A DNA stretch of 64,000 nucleotides, from positions 3,851,583-3,915,582 of the forward strand of contig JYIP02000002.1 in the NCBI GenBank assembly GCA_001051155.2. Direction: 5' to 3'. Both the position numbers and the translations under genes were made by a program. Positions within the stretch are counted from its first letter, which is position 1, and every line of letters begins with the position of its first letter. This document shows, piece by piece, positions 19,578 through 29,394 of this stretch. This DNA is from Chrysoporthe austroafricana (Eukaryota > Ascomycota > Sordariomycetes > Diaporthales > Cryphonectriaceae). The notes under the pieces were generated by a model. That model was given only the letters and a program-made list of their open reading frames with translations, searched no databases and was not told the origin of the DNA.

Positions 19578-22107
19578 CTAGGCGAAGAATGCCCCTGCGA
19601 TAGCCATCAGTACCGCTAAACCACTCCACCCGTTCGCCTTGGAAGCAGCCCCCATCACGGGCAGACTCGCTGTGGCTACTGGTAGCTTGTACGAGCCGGT
19701 GACGGCCGTAACATTTATGGTCTGCGCCACATGGAGGACCTTTGGTACTGTCAATGTCACTGTCGACTGCCCATTATATCCACAGTTATTGCAGGTCTGC
19801 GTGAGCGTCGTCACAGGGATAATGGCGGATTCCGTCGCTGTTGGGCAGACGGTAATCGTGCTGCAGTACGTCGTGGTCACCAGCTGCGCGGGATTGGTGC
19901 TGCACACGGTGACGTAGGTCAGGGTCGACGTGATGGTCTGCGTGACAGTTGAGCTGACAGTCGAGCCTTTCCTGCCGAGTGGAGGAGCGGGTTTTGGCGC
20001 GGTGGAGTTGGCACCGTAGATGTTGCCATACATCGTCAGCAGGACATTCTTCGGCAGTGCAGCACGCGACTGGGCCGACGAGCTGCTTCTTATACCTCCA
20101 CAGTACTCGGCGCTGTTCCCGGGGCACGGGTGGTCGCAACTTGAGCGGTTTGGGAGCGCGAAAGTGCCTCCATCAAGGGCGTTGGCGCAGTAGCACGTCC
20201 TTGAATTGCTCGTCAGCTGCGTGTCCTACCTCGATTCTCCCGTGGGGATATCATCATGACAAGGACTTACTGGTCTATGGCACCCGCGTACTTGCTCGCA
20301 CCGCTTGTCCCTGCGCAAATCGTCACGCACTCCTCCAGGGTCAACAACGGATCGGTCCCCGACAGTTGAAAAGTGCTAAAGCCCGTGCTGGAGGTGAAGC
20401 AGCCCAGGTACGAGTATGGCCCGATGATAGCCGGGTTGTGCTTGGGCACTATGATGTCTACGGGTGATGGTTTGGAGGACGAGATTGTAGTCTTGGTGGT
20501 CCCTGCCGTGGCTGGCCCTGCCATAGCTTGCCCTGCCTGAGCTTGCCCTGCCTGAGCTTGCCCTGCCTGAGCTGGCCCTGCCTGAGCTGGCCCTGCCTTA
20601 GCTGGCCCTGCCACAGCTGGCCCTGCCCCAGCCATGGCTGCCCCTACCGTGGCCGTAGCGTCGGTAACATCAGACGAGCCTCCGTGATGAGGTCTACGAG
20701 ATCCAGTGCTGTTGAGGTACGCAGCGGTTGGAGCCTGCATGGCAGAGGAAACGGTGGCCGCGGACGTGGAATCTGCAGGTGTGGGGTCGACAGACGTGCT
20801 GTAGACGTCGATATAATTGACTTCCCAGTACCTGCTCGAGCAAAAGTTGTAAGCGGCAGCCTCTCGTGGCTTGGGGAAGGGCAGAACCCACAAGTCCGTG
20901 AATGCGGATGGATTGTTTCCAACCCAGTCCTCACAGCTGGAGGCATAGGAGCTACAGGTGCCACCGCTCCAGAGCGCATCTCCATAGTTGCCGCAAAAGT
21001 CCTGGGGGCGAATACCATTAGCCCTCGTGTTTTGCTAACGCAACAGTGCCGACGACGGGGAGGAGGCCGCTTACGATATTCAGCACGATGCTCATGTTCG
21101 CAAAGTGCGAGCTCACGTCGCAGGAACTCGTCCCGAACAGGGCCTGTGGGGCGCCCCAGCCGCTCGGGTCGGGCTGCTGGTCGACGACGTCCTGCGGTAT
21201 CCCGTCCCGCGGGAAGTGCCAGATCTGGATGGCGTCGGGCGTCCACTGCAGCGCGTAGACGCCGCCGCCGACGGCGTTGAAATCGTCGCCGTAGCTGGTG
21301 GTGTCGTCCCCCGGCGGGATGTAGTTGCACCCGTCGGCGTTGCTGCAGTCCGTGATCTCCTGGGTGCCGGTGAAGTCCCCCGAGGACGGGAGGAGGCAGT
21401 CTGAGCTCCTGTACGGATGTCAGGGCTCATGCTGACAGTGATCGGAGGGGAGAGGTACGGGGTTGGCAGCAAGATGGAAAAGAAGAGAATGGGAGAGGAG
21501 GGTCTTACGTATGTGCCGACATCAGGTTGGTGTATGCCATATTGGCACCCTCTATTATGTCAACTTCCCCATCGTACGGCCAGTTTGGTCCGTACATCCA
21601 GACTACGGAGCCAGATCAGTCTTGCGCCCGGCGGATACATGACTTCAGGCCGGAAAAAAAAAAGGGGGGGGGGTCCCGGGAGACGTACAGGCGGGCCAAG
21701 CACCGCAGACCGAGCCCGGCATGTGAGCAAAGTCGCCGATGATTAACCCCTCGTTGAAAGCAGCAAAGCTCTCGAGGCGGATGCTCGGGCGGCCGCCCTG
21801 GCTGCCGTCGGAGGCATACGTGTTCGTGGTGTCGACGCTCAGCGTGACGGCCTGGGTGGTGCTGTCGACGGAGACGAGGCCGCCTGCGACGGCGGCGTCG
21901 TAGTTCTGGTAGCTATTGTTCCGCGAGAGGCACGGTCAGCAAGGTCTTCTTCTGGAGTGAGCGAGGACATGGGCCCAGTAAGAGAACCGGACGGGAGTAT
22001 TTGACGTACGCTACGAAACCGTCCGTTGGGTCTGCGATGCTCACGAAATTAAAACCATTTATGAGGGACTGTCCGGAATAGGACGCCGCCAGCGAGTACG
22101 AGGTCAT
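19578..22107 (-). CDS. GH16 endo-beta-glucanase with WSC domain and GPI-anchor tail
   Basis: Predicted cell-wall glucanase or transglucosylase. Six exons (22107-22010, 21912-21689, 21602-21509, 21408-21075, 21001-20271, 20199-19578) join to exactly 700 aa, each with clean GT-AG borders. The GH16 catalytic motif GEVDIIEG gives Glu120, Asp122, Glu125; [21 protein letters not shown] and CGAWPAFWMYG precede it as in fungal endo-1,3(4)-beta-glucanases. A linker of Ala/Gly/Pro/Gln repeats leads to a WSC domain (GPYSYLGCF to [11 protein letters not shown] and [11 protein letters not shown]), then a Ser/Thr-rich stretch and a hydrophobic C-terminal tail ([16 protein letters not shown]) typical of GPI anchoring. 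Oddity: the only in-frame ATG opens directly on the mature-like sequence ([13 protein letters not shown]) with no signal peptide, so a leader exon may be missed or lost. Confidence 0.88.
20515..20635 (-). repeat. 15 bp coding minisatellite in the GH16-WSC linker
   Basis: About eight tandem units of roughly ccctgcctgagctgg, drifting at both ends. On the coding strand they give a five-residue Ala-Gly-Pro/Gln-Ala-X repeat linking the catalytic and WSC domains. The 15 bp unit preserves reading frame whatever the copy number. Confidence 0.9.
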
Positions 22108-22690
22108 CGTGCCGGCAAGCAGCTTCTGCCCAGAATAGGAAATTAGAACGAGCGAGCGTCTTGCTGCTGCGGGAAGCAGGGCTTTCTGGCAAAGAGTGAC
22201 TTGGGTGAGAGGACCTTTTTCCGCCTGTGTATATATGAAGACCGAAGCGGCGAGCACGACAGATTCATCACACAGCCGGGGCACGGTGGTCTCTCCCCTC
22301 CCCCGAGAGGCCCACGATTTAAATGCCCATCGGGTGGGTAGCAAGGGACGGTATCGCCTGCGCCTTGAGTCTTTGGCAGAGACACATGGCATTCCTCCGC
22401 CGGCGGTCCGGCCAAGGGGGTGAGACCACTTTACGCGAAAGATCGCGCGGGACACGTCTCGAGCCGGGCACGCGCCGGAATTCCAGGAACAAGATCTAGG
22501 GGCTGGGCGGGAGACCCAAGGAAGGGAGCAAATTCAAGATGAGCCGGCTGGTGGGATGCAGAGAGACAAGTGCACGCTCTCATTTTCCAAAACCCCGGAC
22601 GCCGACGCTATGTAAACAAAAGATGCCCGTGAGGGCCCGCAGGATGAAGGACAGCCACCGACCACACGGGTGACAAGAACAGACTGTCCG
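22108..22690. other. Upstream region of the GH16 gene, to the PEX12 stop
   Basis: 583 bp holding the GH16 promoter and the PEX12 3' UTR. The frame that enters GH16 is open through here but lacks family sequence upstream of 22107. Confidence 0.5.
22229..22236 (-). promoter_or_regulatory. Possible TATA box of the GH16 gene
   Basis: tatatata-like sequence on the minus strand about 125 bp upstream of the chosen start. Its position suits a short leader from this ATG and argues against a distant upstream exon. Confidence 0.35.
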
Positions 22691-24025
22691 CTATACCATG
22701 ATGCGCCGGAGGCCCTCCGTGCCGCCCAGCACCCGCCTGCCCGTGACCGCGCACCTCGACTCGCCGCTCTCCCACCTGCCGGCCTTGCCGGCCATGAAGG
22801 CCTCCTGCCTCGGGTGCGTGCCGCTGACCCACTTGTGTATGCACGCGTAGCAGTAGACCACGCCCGTCTGGCAGGCCGTGGGGGTGGTGATGTCGTCCCG
22901 GCAGATCGGGCACAGCTCCGAGTCGGCGGGCGCCGGGACGGTGTAGACGGGCAGCAGGGAGGGCTTCGCGATGGGCGCGCGCTCGGCCATGGCCGTCTCG
23001 TCCTCCTCGTCCCCGTCCCCGTCCCCACCCTCGTCCTCGTCCTTCTCGTCCCCGGCAGCGCTCCTGCCGGCCGCCGGACCCGGCTTCGTCCGCGTGCCGA
23101 CCGCGTCCGCCATCCCCGACACGGTCGGCGGCGGCAGGTCCAGGCTCTCGGCGGCGCGCCTCGACAGCTGCTTCGCGAAGTCGCTCGCGTACCACCACTC
23201 CAGGAACTTGAGGGCGAAGATGCTCGTCGGCAGCAGCACCGACAGGCTCGCCAGGGCCTTGACGCCAATGTTCCTCGGGGAGAACAGCGAGGCAGCCCCG
23301 GGCCCGGGCCCGGCCCCCCGGCCCGCCTTCTCCTCCCGCGCGCTGATGGCGGCGTAGTCGGCGGCGGTCATCCGCCGCACCCTGGTGCCGATCAGCCACA
23401 GGAAGGGGCTGTGATACCTGGAGTTGTCGAACAGGTAGGCGAGGTTGAAGGCCAGTAGGGCGAAGCCGTAGGCGGCGTTGACGGAAGGGTAGACGTTGCG
23501 CAGGAACCAGCGGGCGCTGTGCAGCAGCTTCTCGCGCCAGGTGGCGCGCGGGGGCAGCGCGGTGTAGGCGGTGCCGAGCAGGGCGCGCGGGGCGTCGGCC
23601 TCGTAGGCGTCGTCGAGCTTGCGCTTGAGGTAGGGCACGCCGACGAGGACGGCGAGGTTGCGCCAGACGTCGGCGCGGCGCAGGCGCAGGGCGTCGCGGA
23701 GGGCGGCGGGGGCGCGGGCGGACGCGCGCGGCAGCTCGGCGGCGAGGGCGCGCTCGCGCTTGAGCCCGTAGAAGTGCTCGGTGAAGGAGCCGCCGCGGGC
23801 GAGCAGGTAGTGGCGCTCGACGAGGAGCTGGAGCAGGGCGTAGAGCTCGTCGAAGGCGTTGAGGACGCGGAGCAGGTAGCGCGGGGCGCGGTGGGTGGCG
23901 TGCACGAGGAGGTAGCGCAGGGTGGGCGGCAGGAGGGCGGCGAGCTGCTGCTCGGACAGGAGCTCGAACAGCGAGGGCTTCTGGTCGTCGAAGCTGGACC
24001 CGCGGAGGGCGGTGATGAATTCCAT
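22691..24025 (-). CDS. PEX12: Peroxisome assembly protein 12 (RING peroxin)
   Basis: Membrane RING peroxin of the Pex2-Pex10-Pex12 ubiquitin ligase that recycles the PTS1 receptor Pex5. Intronless, 444 aa. The N-terminus [20 protein letters not shown] and FELLSEQQL are Pex12-like, followed by hydrophobic helices ([39 protein letters not shown]). An acidic disordered loop (about residues 335-355) precedes the C-terminal RING-like domain [20 protein letters not shown] with CYACIHKW (Cys372, 375, 385, 392, 395), which lacks part of a standard RING set, as in known Pex12 proteins. It is divergent from the thioesterase, sharing a 495 bp promoter. Extremely GC-rich coding sequence. Confidence 0.93.
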   Translation of the reverse strand: MEFITALRGSSFDDQKPSLFELLSEQQLAALLPPTLRYLLVHATHRAPRYLLRVLNAFDELYALLQLLVERHYLLARGGSFTEHFYGLKRERALAAELPRASARAPAALRDALRLRRADVWRNLAVLVGVPYLKRKLDDAYEADAPRALLGTAYTALPPRATWREKLLHSARWFLRNVYPSVNAAYGFALLAFNLAYLFDNSRYHSPFLWLIGTRVRRMTAADYAAISAREEKAGRGAGPGPGAASLFSPRNIGVKALASLSVLLPTSIFALKFLEWWYASDFAKQLSRRAAESLDLPPPTVSGMADAVGTRTKPGPAAGRSAAGDEKDEDEGGDGDGDEEDETAMAERAPIAKPSLLPVYTVPAPADSELCPICRDDITTPTACQTGVVYCYACIHKWVSGTHPRQEAFMAGKAGRWESGESRCAVTGRRVLGGTEGLRRIMV

Positions 24026-24137
24026 GGTCTCTCTCTCGTCAGGGCGGGTGGAAGGCCGGCAGGGACATCGGGGCAGGATGGTGGTGTGCTGGGCGGGAGG
24101 GGGAAGGTTTGTCTGGAAGGTTGTCTGGTTGGAGGTG

Positions 24138-24174
24138 AGGGTCGAGGGTCGAGGGTCGAGGATCGAGGGTCGAG
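24138..24174 (+). repeat. Tandem gggtcga repeat in the bidirectional promoter
   Basis: About five copies of a seven-base unit, one changed to ggatcga. It lies about 115 bp upstream of PEX12. Confidence 0.8.
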
Positions 24175-24216
24175 CGAGGATGGGAGAGGTCGCATCCCTG
24201 GCCAAGCTTCGAATTG

Positions 24217-24222
24217 CCGAGG
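24217..24222 (-). promoter_or_regulatory. Candidate fatty-acid response core (CCTCGG on minus strand)
   Basis: Matches the six-base FarA/FarB core in inverted orientation. A single hexamer is weak evidence; the context of two peroxisomal genes raises it. Confidence 0.35.
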
Positions 24223-24454
24223 TACTGAGCACAGCACAGGATCGCACTGCACCTTGGCCCGAGTACATACTATACATACTATACTATACATAGTGGTACC
24301 TCCTCGTGCATCCCCCAGCATATCTGTCTCTGCCTTCTGTGGGATCTATCTCGGTTTGCATTTATTCTCTGGAGATAGCCTATCGGTATTTGCTCCTCCA
24401 GATCCAACCAGACGACGTTCAACTATTCCCCGACTGGTCCCCCAGCATCGCCCC

Positions 24455-24460
24455 CCTCGG
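24455..24460 (+). promoter_or_regulatory. Candidate fatty-acid response core (CCTCGG)
   Basis: Second copy of the core, 61 bp upstream of the thioesterase start. Confidence 0.35.
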
Positions 24461-24520
24461 CAGTATCCATCTCAGGCTGGCAGACCTGCGCTCACGTCCG
24501 CACGGCCAGGGCGGTTCAGG

Positions 24521-25190
24521 ATGTCACAGCAGCGCCACGGCAAGAGTACGTGGGGCAGCGACAGGAGGCGCAACCTGCTCCAGGTCGAGGGCGGGGAGCG
24601 GCTGCAGCTGTGGATGGAGTACACCAAGCAGCGGGCGCAGGAGGCGGGCGACGACGGCCATGTGAGCTGCCCCAGCCGCACCGGGGCATTGCGCGCCGAC
24701 GGCGCCGGCGACGGACGAGGAAGCTGACGCGCGTGGCGAGCAGGACTGGATGGCCAGCTGCCTCCCCCACCTGGAGCTGCAGTCGTGGTCGACGGACGAC
24801 CCGAAGCACCCGCGGGTGACCTTCAGCTACGAGGTGCCGCGGGACAACTCAAACGGCACGGGCAACATGCACGGCGGCTGCACGGCGTCGCTCTTCGACC
24901 TGGCGACGACCATGCCGCTCTGCCTGATCAGCCGGCCGGGCTTCTGGTTCCTCCTGGGCGTGAGCCGGACGCTCAACGTGACCTACCTGCGGCCGATCCC
25001 CGTCGGCGAGAAGATCCTCATCGAGTGCGAGATCATGAGCATCGGCAAGACGCTGTGCACGGTCCGGGGCATCATGCGGCGGCAGAGCGACGGCGTGGCG
25101 CTGGCGACCTGCGAGCACGGCAAGTTCAACACGGACCCGGAGGCCCAGGGCGGCGGCGAGGGCGGCGGCGGCAGCAAGAGTAGACTATAG
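24521..25190 (+). CDS. Peroxisomal acyl-CoA thioesterase (hotdog fold, THEM2/PaaI-like)
   Basis: Predicted to hydrolyse acyl-CoA to free acid and CoA. Two exons, 24521-24661 and 24744-25190, joined by an 82 nt intron (gtgagc...gagcag), give 195 aa. The hotdog active-site motif GNMHGGCTASLFDLATT is clear: His90-Gly-Gly and Asp99 have the spacing of the catalytic residues of mammalian THEM2. FLLGVSRTLNVTYLRPIPVG is the following conserved strand pair. The protein ends Ser-Arg-Leu, a canonical PTS1 peroxisome import signal, after a Gly-rich spacer. The head-to-head neighbour is the peroxin gene PEX12, supporting a peroxisomal role such as controlling CoA levels during beta-oxidation. Location is inferred, not shown. 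Confidence 0.9.
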
Positions 25191-26048
25191 ACTCAGACCT
25201 CATAGAAGGAAGGGCTGGCTGCCTGGTGAGCGAGCGGCCCATTATTAATGAAGGATCCATCACCCAGGCGAGCAAGCCGTAGCATACACGCGTGTGCCAG
25301 AAGCGAAGGGGGAACGAACGCAGGCCAGAAATACTATGGTATACTCGCCCAGCCACGCCAGCGAAAAGAAACTCCGGCGCGGCCAGGGCCTTGCTGTCCT
25401 GTCAGAGACCCATAACCATATAGTCTGGGCACGTCTGGGGTCGGCATGGTCCCCCGGCGGCCCTCCTTAGCCTTCCTGGCGTTCTTATCCCCAGCTCTTG
25501 TCCGGGCGGCCATGCCGACCCCCGCCAGCACGCCTGTCCGTCACGTCGGACTTATGCTTAACGCCCTGATACCATTCCGCCGGGCTCGTCGACCTAGACT
25601 AAGCATGGGCGACTTATACTTGTACCCCTCCTCGGCCCGCGAGCTCCTCCCTGGCACTCGGGGGAATCTGAAGCCCATGCAATCTTCACCCACCCCGAAC
25701 CAGACCAGACCAGACCAGCACAGCACACAGCAGGCAGTCCAGTTCAGCAGGCAGACCCAGCCGGTGCAGCCCATGCTCAGGGCCGAACCCCGTCCCGCCG
25801 TCGTCGGCTGGAGATAGCTACTCAGCGCCGCGCCCTTATCCTCGTCCCTGACTATACTGCCGTGCGCCCTCCCCTCCCCTCCGGAAGCGTGGGTTTCCCC
25901 TCGCCGCCTGCAGAAGCAGCACTGGACTTTATTATTATTATTATAAGGCCGGATACATGCACTTCGAGCGGGTGCTCGGGGGCGGACCTACTCTCTCGCC
26001 CTCCGCCGCCCGCCCTCGCCCGCACCGGCCGCTCCGACCGTCTGTCAC
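25191..26048. other. Intergenic between thioesterase and F-box gene
   Basis: About 860 bp, presumed 3' UTR and F-box promoter. A tattattattattataagg element at 25930-25947 lies about 100 bp before the F-box start and may act as its TATA region. Otherwise nothing recognised. Confidence 0.45.
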
Positions 26049-27703
26049 ATGCGCGCGCGCCTGAAGATGGCCGCCCTGACCCAGCTGCCCCCGGAGCTCG
26101 TCAGCGCCGTCCTGTCCTTCGTAGACCCCGAGGACCTAGCCAGCGTCAACCTGACGTGCCGCTACCTGTACCACATCGTGAAGGACAACACCGCCCTGTT
26201 CCGCGCCATCTATCTCAACAACCTCGTGAGTGTCCTTGGGAGCCTCGGCAAGAAGGGGGGGGAAGAAGCTGACTGAGAGAATCCGCACCACAGGATGGCC
26301 CGGCTGCGGCAGACCTCGACTGGATCAAGGAGGTCCAGGATCTCGTGAAGCTGAAGGCCATCTGCGCGGGTCCAGACCTATCCCGCGCCCGGGTGAGCAC
26401 GGAGCCCCCCCAGCCCGGCCTCTCCGATCACCACAACCAGGCGGAGGCTTTTCTTTTTCTTTTCTTCTTTCTTCTTCTACCTATCTAACATACCACACAG
26501 GCGTCCCACCTCGAGTTTGTCTACGACACCACGACCCGCCTGCTCGCGCGGTCCGCGCCCCAGGGCGAGCGGCCGCGGCCGAGCGTGTCCTACGAGGCCG
26601 GCCGCAACGCCCGCGTCCTGCGCGAGTGCTTCGCCCACCCGGCCGCCGTCGACGCCTTCCTGTGCCGGTCGTTCCTCTTCCAGCGCGCCCGCACGCCCAT
26701 CCAGAGCTTCAACCAGCCCAAGCGCCTCCCCACGCGCGAGCAGCAGATGTCCGCCAAGCTGCACTGCCTGTACGGCGACATGGTCCTCAACCACGGCCGC
26801 ACAAGGTCCAGCCGCACGTACCCCTTCGCCTGCAGCAAGCTGTACGACATCAGGGAGTACACCCGGAGGACCAGATGGGGCCCCGTGAGTCCTTTTCCCC
26901 CTTCCCGGGCGGGCGTCTCCGCCCCGCCCCCCCGTTGGCGCCGCTGACAGGAAGTTGTATTGTAAAGTTCGTCGACGAGGGCCCCGGGCCGATCGGGAGC
27001 CCCGGGAACGAGGAGGGCCAGCTGGGCCCGCCCGAGGACCGCGTCGACTGGGAGAAGATGGAGGCCATCATGATCGTGCTCTGGTCCAACATGAAGAACA
27101 AGGAGCTGGACCGCCTGCCCGTGTTCAAGGAGTTCTGGGGCGTCCCGTTCGCGGGCTGCTGGCCAAACAGCTACATCCCCAGGCCGCCGAACAGGGTGCT
27201 TAGGGATGTCGACCTGCAGGACCCGTACGATGTCTCCGGGACCTGGCTGAGGGTACGCCCGAGAACACACAACCCCCCCCCGGCGCCCACCCCCAAACAA
27301 CCAGCCTGCGACGGGTGGTTTGTTCCTGCACACGAGAGAGAGAGAGAGAACGGACTGGAAACGTAGAGAATGGAGCTGACATTAACCGCGCCCAGGTCGT
27401 CTCCTTTCTCGACTACAACGACTTCTTCGCCTTCAACTTCCCGCCGCACGACGACCTGCCCGCCCACGTCCCGCGGCCCTACCTCGACGAGACCGAGGCC
27501 ACGCGCCTGATCATCATGAAGATCCACGCCACCCGGATCGAGCCGCCGGGACCCGAGGACGGCCAGGGACTGCCCGTCGTCCACTTCGAGGGCATCTCGC
27601 GCTCCCTCGACTCGAGCTGGGACAACAACGCGAACTCTGACCTCAGAGGTATTGCCATGAAGGGTATTCTTTTGTTGTTGCTGCTGTTGCTGCTGCTGTT
27701 TTG

Positions 27704-27737
<34 letters not shown>

Positions 27738-27803
27738 NCACCCCCACCCTGTGCGGCGGGGAGTGTCCATACGGGGTATTTTTTTGGTGTTGGTGGTGGT
27801 GGT

Positions 27804-27843
<40 letters not shown>

Positions 27844-28841
27844 GTCTTCAACGCATCGATGAGCCCGGCCCCGCGATGAACGGGCCAGAATGTGGCTGAC
27901 CATGTCCCTTTTTTCTTTCCGCAGGCTCCGTACGGCTGACGCGAGAGGGCGAGGTCCGCTGGACCACCTTCTCCATCTTCCACGGCCAGTCGCGCTGGCG
28001 CAGCGAGAGCATCCAGCTCGGCGGCCCCAGGTCGAACAAGGTCGTCGGGAACTGGTTCGACAAGTACGGTGGCCCGGCCTGCCCCCCTCCCCCCACGCCC
28101 GTCTCGCCCCGTGGAAATGGGACCGCTGACATCCCGCGACAGAGATTACGACCCCTCCGGCCCCTGCGGCCCGACCGCCTTCTGGAAGATCGGGGACAGA
28201 CACCCCGACGTCAACGACAACCGTACGTCTTTCCTCAGTATCCTGTACTCCGCCTAGGTAAATTCAGACAAACCCCGCGGCGCGCCTCCGCGCTGAAAAA
28301 GGCTCCGGTCCGCGGCGGCGCCGGGGACCCGAGCGGCTTCAGGGGATGAGGCGCCCCCCCCCTTCCTCCTCCCCTTTCAAAAAAGCTCGGGGCCTGAGGG
28401 GTCCCCCGTCGCTGACCAGACGCCGCTGTGCAGAGATCGCTCCGCGCGACTACGAGCTCATCATGGACGGCGCTGAGATCGAGCCCACGCTCCGCCGCTA
28501 CCATCAGCACCACCACGACGCCGGAGACGGCCTCGCGGGGCACATCCACACCCTGCCCGTGTTCCAGGTAAGCCGGACAGACCCGCCGCGCGGGCACGAA
28601 GCACGGCGACGACGCCTCGGACTAATGCCCCCTGCCGGTCTAGGCCATTTCAGATGACGAGGACGGTGAGTACGAGGAGGAGGAGGACGACGACGACGAC
28701 GACGAGGACGAGCCCGGGAGCTCTGCCGTGGAGGAGGAGGCGGGCGGCCTCTCGGACGCCGACGCGGAGGACGATGGTAGTCCCTATGGCCGCGTGGGTG
28801 AGTCCTCTGGACGGGGGCCATCGGCGCGGGGCAGTCGCTGA
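26049..28841 (+). CDS. F-box protein, probable SCF substrate receptor
   Basis: Likely adaptor of an SCF ubiquitin ligase. Nine exons (26049-26225, 26294-26392, 26501-26884, 26968-27252, 27396-27648, 27925-28063, 28143-28222, 28434-28567, 28644-28841) join in frame to 582 aa. The N-terminal F-box is LTQLPPELVSAVLSFVDPED followed by LASVNLTCRYLYHIV. The middle matches uncharacterised fungal F-box proteins (KLHCLYGDMVLNHGRTRSSR; VRWTTFSIFHGQSRWRSESI; DYDPSGPCGPTAFWKI). The tail is a long Asp/Glu run and probably disordered. Met7 (26067) is an alternative start. Intron 5 (27649-27924) contains an N and what looks like a duplicated, error-rich segment, so its true length is uncertain. The substrate is unknown. 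Confidence 0.85.
27640..27842. other. Poly-T region with N and a degraded duplicate: probable assembly artefact
   Basis: Two similar stretches (27651-27737 and 27763-27842) each read about gggtatt, then a gttg/gtgg triplet run, then a long T-run; the single N at 27738 stands between them. The second copy looks like the first with many errors. It lies wholly inside an F-box intron. Confidence 0.65.
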
Positions 28842-29394
28842 TGTGTCCCGGTAATGTAATGACTCTATTAGTTAACGTGAAATCTCGTTCATGCTTTCTG
28901 TGCGCGGGTTCAGTGCTGCCTCATGATAGGTATGATAACCCCAAGACTGATTACTAGCCTTGCAAGAGCTAGAACGGCCGTTCCCTGCTACCCAGGCCTA
29001 TACGTATAACACATTATTGCCATTTATTCCGCATAGTTATACGGCTAAGGCGATACAGGACTTGCTGCGCCGTAGAAAGACGAGGGGGTTTCAGCAAGTT
29101 TTTGTCAGGGACGACAAGGAGGGTTCATCAATCTTCAATTCCTTCCATCGTATACCACAAGAAACACAATAATAATGACAGGGTTTCAAGAAGCAGACAA
29201 ACAATGCAGAAGGGGGTATATAGATGTACACAAATGACTCCAAGCCATCCGTTAAACAGCACAATCCGCCCGTGAAAACACAAGGGCATGCTCATCGTGA
29301 AAGATACCCCCCTTGCTCAGGGAGGAGACCCCTCCTCCGCCCCTGGATCCTGCTGACGCGAATCTCGCTTCCTAGACCGTCACCGCCGTCCTCA
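28842..29394. other. Convergent intergenic region
   Basis: About 550 bp between the F-box gene and the converging C2H2 factor; presumed 3' UTRs. No RNA gene or repeat seen. Confidence 0.45.

Larger units (their letters stand above)
24026..24520. promoter_or_regulatory. Bidirectional promoter of PEX12 and the PTS1 thioesterase
   Basis: 495 bp between two divergent start codons. It contains ccgagg at 24217-24222 and cctcgg at 24455-24460, the core bound by the fatty-acid regulators FarA/FarB in Aspergillus and their relatives (established for peroxisomal and beta-oxidation genes). It also has a seven-base tandem repeat (24138-24174) and a short tatac-rich patch at 24267-24292. Confidence 0.55.

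Noticed and set aside
23519..24727. 402-codon plus-strand open frame
   Set aside because: Mostly the antisense of PEX12; high GC makes opposite-strand frames stay open. Only its end coincides with the real thioesterase first exon.
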